A stretch of 64,000 nt of DNA from NCBI RefSeq assembly GCF_004339745.1, contig NZ_SMGP01000001.1, positions 3,534,001-3,598,000 on the forward strand, in the 5' to 3' direction. Shown here in pieces: positions 60,617-64,000 of this stretch; within the stretch, counting starts at the first letter, position 1, and each line of letters starts with the position of its first letter. The notes under the pieces were generated by a model. That model made no database searches. It worked only from the letters and a program-made list of their open reading frames with translations, and was not told where the DNA came from. The position numbers and the translations under genes are program-made. Source of the stretch: Paraburkholderia sp. BL9I2N2 (GTDB lineage: Bacteria > Pseudomonadota > Gammaproteobacteria > Burkholderiales > Burkholderiaceae).

Positions 60617-61846
60617 TCACGCGGCTTCCTGCGGCGCCTGCTTCGACCCACCGCCCAGCGCCACGATCTGCGCCTCGTCGTAGCCCAGATCGCGCAGCAC
60701 TTGTGCGGTGTGCTCGCCGATCTTCGCGATCGGTTGACGTGGCTGTAGACGCGCGCCATCCAGTGAAATCGGCAGTAAAGGCATGCCGGTTTCGCTGCCG
60801 TCATCGAGCGTGAGCCGAGCAAGACCACCGCTCTGGTTCAGATGCGGATCGTCGAACAGCTCTTCGGGTTTCGTGATCGACGCGAACGGAATGTGGTCGC
60901 GCTCGAACTGGGGCGCGAGCGCCGCGCCTTCGAACTGGCTCAGCGTTTCGCCGAGTGTCTTCAACAGCCATTCGCGCGCCAGCACGCGATCGTTGTTGCT
61001 GGTGAGGCGCGGGTCGGCCAGCAGATCCGCGCGGCCGAGAACCGCGCACAGCGCGCGCCACTGTCCGTCGCCGGTCGCGGCGATGAACATCTGCTCGTTG
61101 TTGGCGAGCGTGAACACGTCGTACACGGCCCATGCGCTGATGCGCTCGGGCATCGGCGCCGCGGGCACGCCGGTCGCGGCGAACTGCTGCATGTGCTGCG
61201 CGGACAGCAGCACGCAGTTCTCGAACAGCGCGCTCTGCACTTCCTTGCCGCGTCCGCTCGCATGCCGTTCGTGCAGGGCGGCGAGCACGCCGATCGCGCC
61301 GAACATGCCGCCCATGATGTCGTTGACCGAACTGCCCGCGCGCAGCGGACGGCCCACCGGCCCGGTCATGTAGGCGAGGCCGGCCATCATCTGCACGACT
61401 TCGTCGAGCGCGAGACGATGTTCGTACGGACCGTTCAGGAAGCCCTTGTGCGAGACGTAGATGAGCTTCGGATTGCGCTCGCGCAACGTCGCGTAGTCGA
61501 GACCGAGGCTCGCCATGCGGCCCGGTTTGAAGTTCTCGACGAACACGTCCGCGGTTTCGACCAGCTTGTGCAACGCGGCCAATCCCGCTTCGCTATCGAG
61601 GTCGAGCGCCACGCTCTTCTTGTTGCGATTGAAGGTACGGAAAAAGCCCGCGCCGGTGCCGAGCAAACGGCGCGTACCGTCGCCGCGCGGCGGTTCGACC
61701 TTGATCACTTCAGCGCCGAGATCGCCGAGAATCATCCCGCAGGTCGGGCCCATCACCATATGCGACAACTCGATCACACGAATGCCCGCGAGCGGCAGCG
61801 CGCCTGGCTGCGGCAAAGAAGTGGAAGTAGAGGAAAGCGGATTCAT
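60617..61846 (-). CDS. CaiB/BaiF (type III) CoA-transferase
   Basis: The 409-residue protein has the family features GIRVIELSHMVMGPTCGMIL, GDLGAEVIKVEPPRGDGTR and NRNKKSVALDLDS, plus ENFKPGRMASLGLDY. The region with the catalytic Asp and dimer interface reads RPLRAGSSVNDIMGGMFGAI. It moves CoA between organic acids. The start overlaps the lyase stop (ATGA at 61843-61846), so the two are coupled and probably act in sequence: activation of an acid to its CoA ester, then cleavage. Confidence 0.92.
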   Translation of the reverse strand: MNPLSSTSTSLPQPGALPLAGIRVIELSHMVMGPTCGMILGDLGAEVIKVEPPRGDGTRRLLGTGAGFFRTFNRNKKSVALDLDSEAGLAALHKLVETADVFVENFKPGRMASLGLDYATLRERNPKLIYVSHKGFLNGPYEHRLALDEVVQMMAGLAYMTGPVGRPLRAGSSVNDIMGGMFGAIGVLAALHERHASGRGKEVQSALFENCVLLSAQHMQQFAATGVPAAPMPERISAWAVYDVFTLANNEQMFIAATGDGQWRALCAVLGRADLLADPRLTSNNDRVLAREWLLKTLGETLSQFEGAALAPQFERDHIPFASITKPEELFDDPHLNQSGGLARLTLDDGSETGMPLLPISLDGARLQPRQPIAKIGEHTAQVLRDLGYDEAQIVALGGGSKQAPQEAA

Positions 61847-62820
61847 TGCAGTACCTGCGAGTCGGAGGATTCGAAAGTTTGACGGGCGGCGCTGAACTGC
61901 TTCGGCAAGCCGGCGCGCGCCAGATAGCCGTACAGCGGTTCGCCGGGCAAAGCGTCGGCGAGCACGGCGCGCGACGCGAGCAGAAGGTCGAGGTCGATGC
62001 CGGTCGTGTAGCCCATGCTGTCGAGCATGAACACGAGGTCTTCGGTGTTGACGTTGCCGGTCGCGCCCGGCGCATGCGGACAGCCGCCGAGTCCGGCCAG
62101 CGACGCGTCGAATTCGCGGATGCCGTGTTGCAGCGCGACCAGTGTGTTGGCGAGACCGAGGCCAAGCGTGTCGTGGAAATGCAGCGAGCGCAGCCTGCCG
62201 CCCGCGACGTTGCGCACCAGTTCGATGATCTCGCCGACCTGGCGCGGCGTCGCTTCGCCGGTGGTGTCGCCGAGTGCGATCACATCGGCGCCTGCTTGCA
62301 CCGCGGCGCCGGCGATCGCGGAGATATCCGCGTACGGCACCGCGCCTTGCAGCGTGCAGCCGAACACCGTCGACAACCCGGCGATCAGTTCGACGCGCCG
62401 CCCGCCCGCGTGTGCCGCGCCGTCGATCAACTCGCGCATCGCCGCGAACGCATCGATCATTTCCACCGGCGTCTTGCGCACGTTCGCGAGGCTATGCGCG
62501 GCGCTCACCGAAATCGGCGCGACGATCCGATGCACGCCGCATTCGAGCGCTCGTTGCGCTCCCTTCAGATTCGGCACCAGCGCCGTGACGACCAGATCGT
62601 CGTAGGTGAGCGCGTGGGCGATGACTTCGTCGGCGTCGGCCATCTGCGGCAGCAGCTTCGCCGGCACGAAGGACGCGACTTCCATATGGCGCACGCCAGC
62701 GGCATACGCGGCGTCGATCCAGCGCCGTTTGAACGCGGTGGGCATCGTGCGGGCGATGCTTTGCAGACCGTCTCGCATACCGACTTCGGTCACGACGACG
62801 CGCTCCTGGGTGTCACTCAT
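61843..62820 (-). CDS. HMG-CoA-lyase-like enzyme
   Basis: The 325-residue TIM-barrel protein starts at ATG 62820. It has VTEVGMRDGLQSIARTMPTA (the R-D of the active site), HFHDTLGLGLANTLVALQHG (metal-binding His pair) and the loop GGCPHAPGATGNVNTEDLVF (family signature with the active-site Cys). It cleaves hydroxymethylglutaryl-CoA or a close analogue (such as citramalyl-type CoA esters) into acetyl-CoA or pyruvate plus a keto acid. The missing mevalonate or leucine genes suggest catabolism of an imported acid rather than leucine breakdown. Confidence 0.92.
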   Translation of the reverse strand: MSDTQERVVVTEVGMRDGLQSIARTMPTAFKRRWIDAAYAAGVRHMEVASFVPAKLLPQMADADEVIAHALTYDDLVVTALVPNLKGAQRALECGVHRIVAPISVSAAHSLANVRKTPVEMIDAFAAMRELIDGAAHAGGRRVELIAGLSTVFGCTLQGAVPYADISAIAGAAVQAGADVIALGDTTGEATPRQVGEIIELVRNVAGGRLRSLHFHDTLGLGLANTLVALQHGIREFDASLAGLGGCPHAPGATGNVNTEDLVFMLDSMGYTTGIDLDLLLASRAVLADALPGEPLYGYLARAGLPKQFSAARQTFESSDSQVLQ

Positions 62821-63056
62821 GGTCTTGAATCCCGGTCTTGAATGCGGTGGAGAATGAGGGGAATGAAGCAACTGAGTGACAGCGTGCCCGCGCATCGACG
62901 CGCGGCAAAGTCTGCGTTGGCGACGTACTCCATCGCCGCTCGCGATGGCGGCTCAGGCAGGCCGGACGGGCGTGAGCCGTCGCAAAGGGGAAACCCTTAA
63001 GGGCTTTTCAGAGGGAGGAGAGCAGGCAGATCGCGGCCGGGTTTCAGCTCAGACAC

Positions 63057-63950
63057 TCAGCCCGCGTTCAGCAGATGATCGAGCAGATGTGACGCCGCGA
63101 GCGTGAGCGCCTGACGGTCGCGCATGCAAATCACGAAGCGCCGTTCGGCCCAGGCTTCGCTCAAGGGCACGGCCATGATGCCGTATTCGTCGGCGGCGTG
63201 ACGCGGCAGCGCTTCGCGCGGCAGGATCGCGACGGCGAGGCCGGCCTGAATGAAACGATAGGCGGCGTCGAACGTCGATACGTAGGTGCGATAGTTGAGT
63301 TCACGGCCCTTCTCTACCGCGATGCGCTGCATCAGTGCATTCACCGAGGCGTTCGACGAGAGTCCGAGGTGGTCGAACGCCAGCGTCTGCTCGAAGCTGA
63401 CCGCGCCCTCGCCCGCGAGCGGATGGTCGCGCGGCACGATCAGCGCGAGATGATCGGCGCGATAGGGCAGCGCGTCGAGACTGCCCATCGGCACGACATC
63501 GCGGCAAATGCCGAGATCGGCGACGCCTTCTTCCAGCCCTCGAACGATTTCCGCGCTCACGCGCTCTTCGACGTCCACGCGAATTCGCGGGTTCGCCTTT
63601 AGAAACGCCGAGAGCGCCTCAGGCAGAAACTCCACCATCGACGAAACGTTTGCCAGCACCCGCACATGGCCGCGCGCGCCGGCCGCGTATTCACTGAGTT
63701 CGGCTTGCAGGCGTTCGTGGCCGCGCATGATGAGCCGCGCATGCCGCAGCAGCGCCTCGCCGGCGGCGGTCGCGCGCACGCCGCGCTGGCTGCGCGAGAG
63801 CAACGCGACATCGACCAGCGCCTCGAGATCCGCGAGCCGCTTGCTGACCGCCGACGGCGCGATGAACTCGCGTTCGGCCGCGCGCGCGATCGTGCCTTCC
63901 TCGCACACGGCAATGAACAAGCGCAAGGTCACCTGATCGATCTGCCACAT
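63057..63950 (-). CDS. LysR-family transcriptional regulator
   Basis: The 297-residue protein starts at ATG 63950 (MWQIDQVTLRLFIAVCEEGT). The N-terminal winged helix has ARAAEREFIAPSAVSKRLAD. The C-terminal PBP2-like effector domain begins GHVRVLANVSSMVEFLPEAL. It precedes the lyase / CoA-transferase / MFS genes on the same strand (236-bp gap) and is the likely activator of that unit, with the imported acid or its CoA ester as a possible inducer. Confidence 0.9.
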   Translation of the reverse strand: MWQIDQVTLRLFIAVCEEGTIARAAEREFIAPSAVSKRLADLEALVDVALLSRSQRGVRATAAGEALLRHARLIMRGHERLQAELSEYAAGARGHVRVLANVSSMVEFLPEALSAFLKANPRIRVDVEERVSAEIVRGLEEGVADLGICRDVVPMGSLDALPYRADHLALIVPRDHPLAGEGAVSFEQTLAFDHLGLSSNASVNALMQRIAVEKGRELNYRTYVSTFDAAYRFIQAGLAVAILPREALPRHAADEYGIMAVPLSEAWAERRFVICMRDRQALTLAASHLLDHLLNAG

Positions 63951-64000
63951 GAGCGGGCGTGCTCCCAAGGTCTGAAGTGGGAAAATTATGCCCGACGATG

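Noticed and set aside
1..64000. CRISPR arrays, tRNA or rRNA genes, intact insertion sequences, attachment sites
   Set aside because: I read for regular spaced repeats, clover-leaf-type ends and transposase motifs and found none that I can support.

Overview
The window is GC-rich, gene-dense chromosomal DNA that looks like a beta-proteobacterium of the Burkholderia/Paraburkholderia group. The basis is strong G/C third-position bias, the families present (NodT-type efflux, FixJ-like regulators, ECF sigma with cupredoxin, CaiB/HMG-CoA lyase operon) and a colanic-acid-like exopolysaccharide (EPS) cluster typical of that group. The genus is an inference. I saw no tRNA, rRNA, CRISPR array or intact insertion sequence.

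Left part (1-16.3 kb). A two-component remnant region comes first: the 3' end of a histidine kinase, a lone winged-helix regulator, a lone receiver, a decayed FixJ-type regulator and an alpha/beta-hydrolase remnant. Next is a TetR regulator divergent from an HlyD / ABC ATPase / ABC-2 permease / NodT outer-membrane operon. Then come an HPP-CBS membrane protein, a MarR regulator and a ClC chloride channel, with matching MarR-type inverted repeats at both promoters. A truncated DUF4142 gene, a cupredoxin and an ECF sigma factor follow, and then small exported proteins and a zinc-ribbon membrane protein.

Central part (16.4-55.7 kb). This is a large Wzx/Wzy-type EPS locus. It holds a flippase, two Wzy-like polymerases, two Wzc-type BY-kinases, Wza, a WcaJ-like priming transferase, ManC, Gmd and Fcl (GDP-mannose to GDP-fucose), WcaI and four further glycosyltransferases (one frameshifted), and WcaF plus an OafA-like acyltransferase. 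It also holds a GMC oxidoreductase, a GDP-mannose mannosyl hydrolase, a secreted PIG-L deacetylase with lectin and beta-propeller-like parts, and an AraC-type regulator. Four secreted clan-GH-A-like hydrolases lie in or next to the locus. The main biosynthetic operon runs leftward from manC to wcaI (47.1 to 35.9 kb).

The AT-rich gaps inside the locus hold two candidate small genes on the minus strand, each followed by a minus-strand intrinsic terminator. One (26159-26226) encodes a short peptide that needs a -1 frameshift, or repair of a 1-nt deletion, at C-TTA-AAC.

Right part (56.5-64 kb). A second glycoside-hydrolase paralogue and a small basic protein are followed by a catabolic unit: MFS transporter, CaiB CoA-transferase, HMG-CoA-lyase-like enzyme and a LysR regulator.
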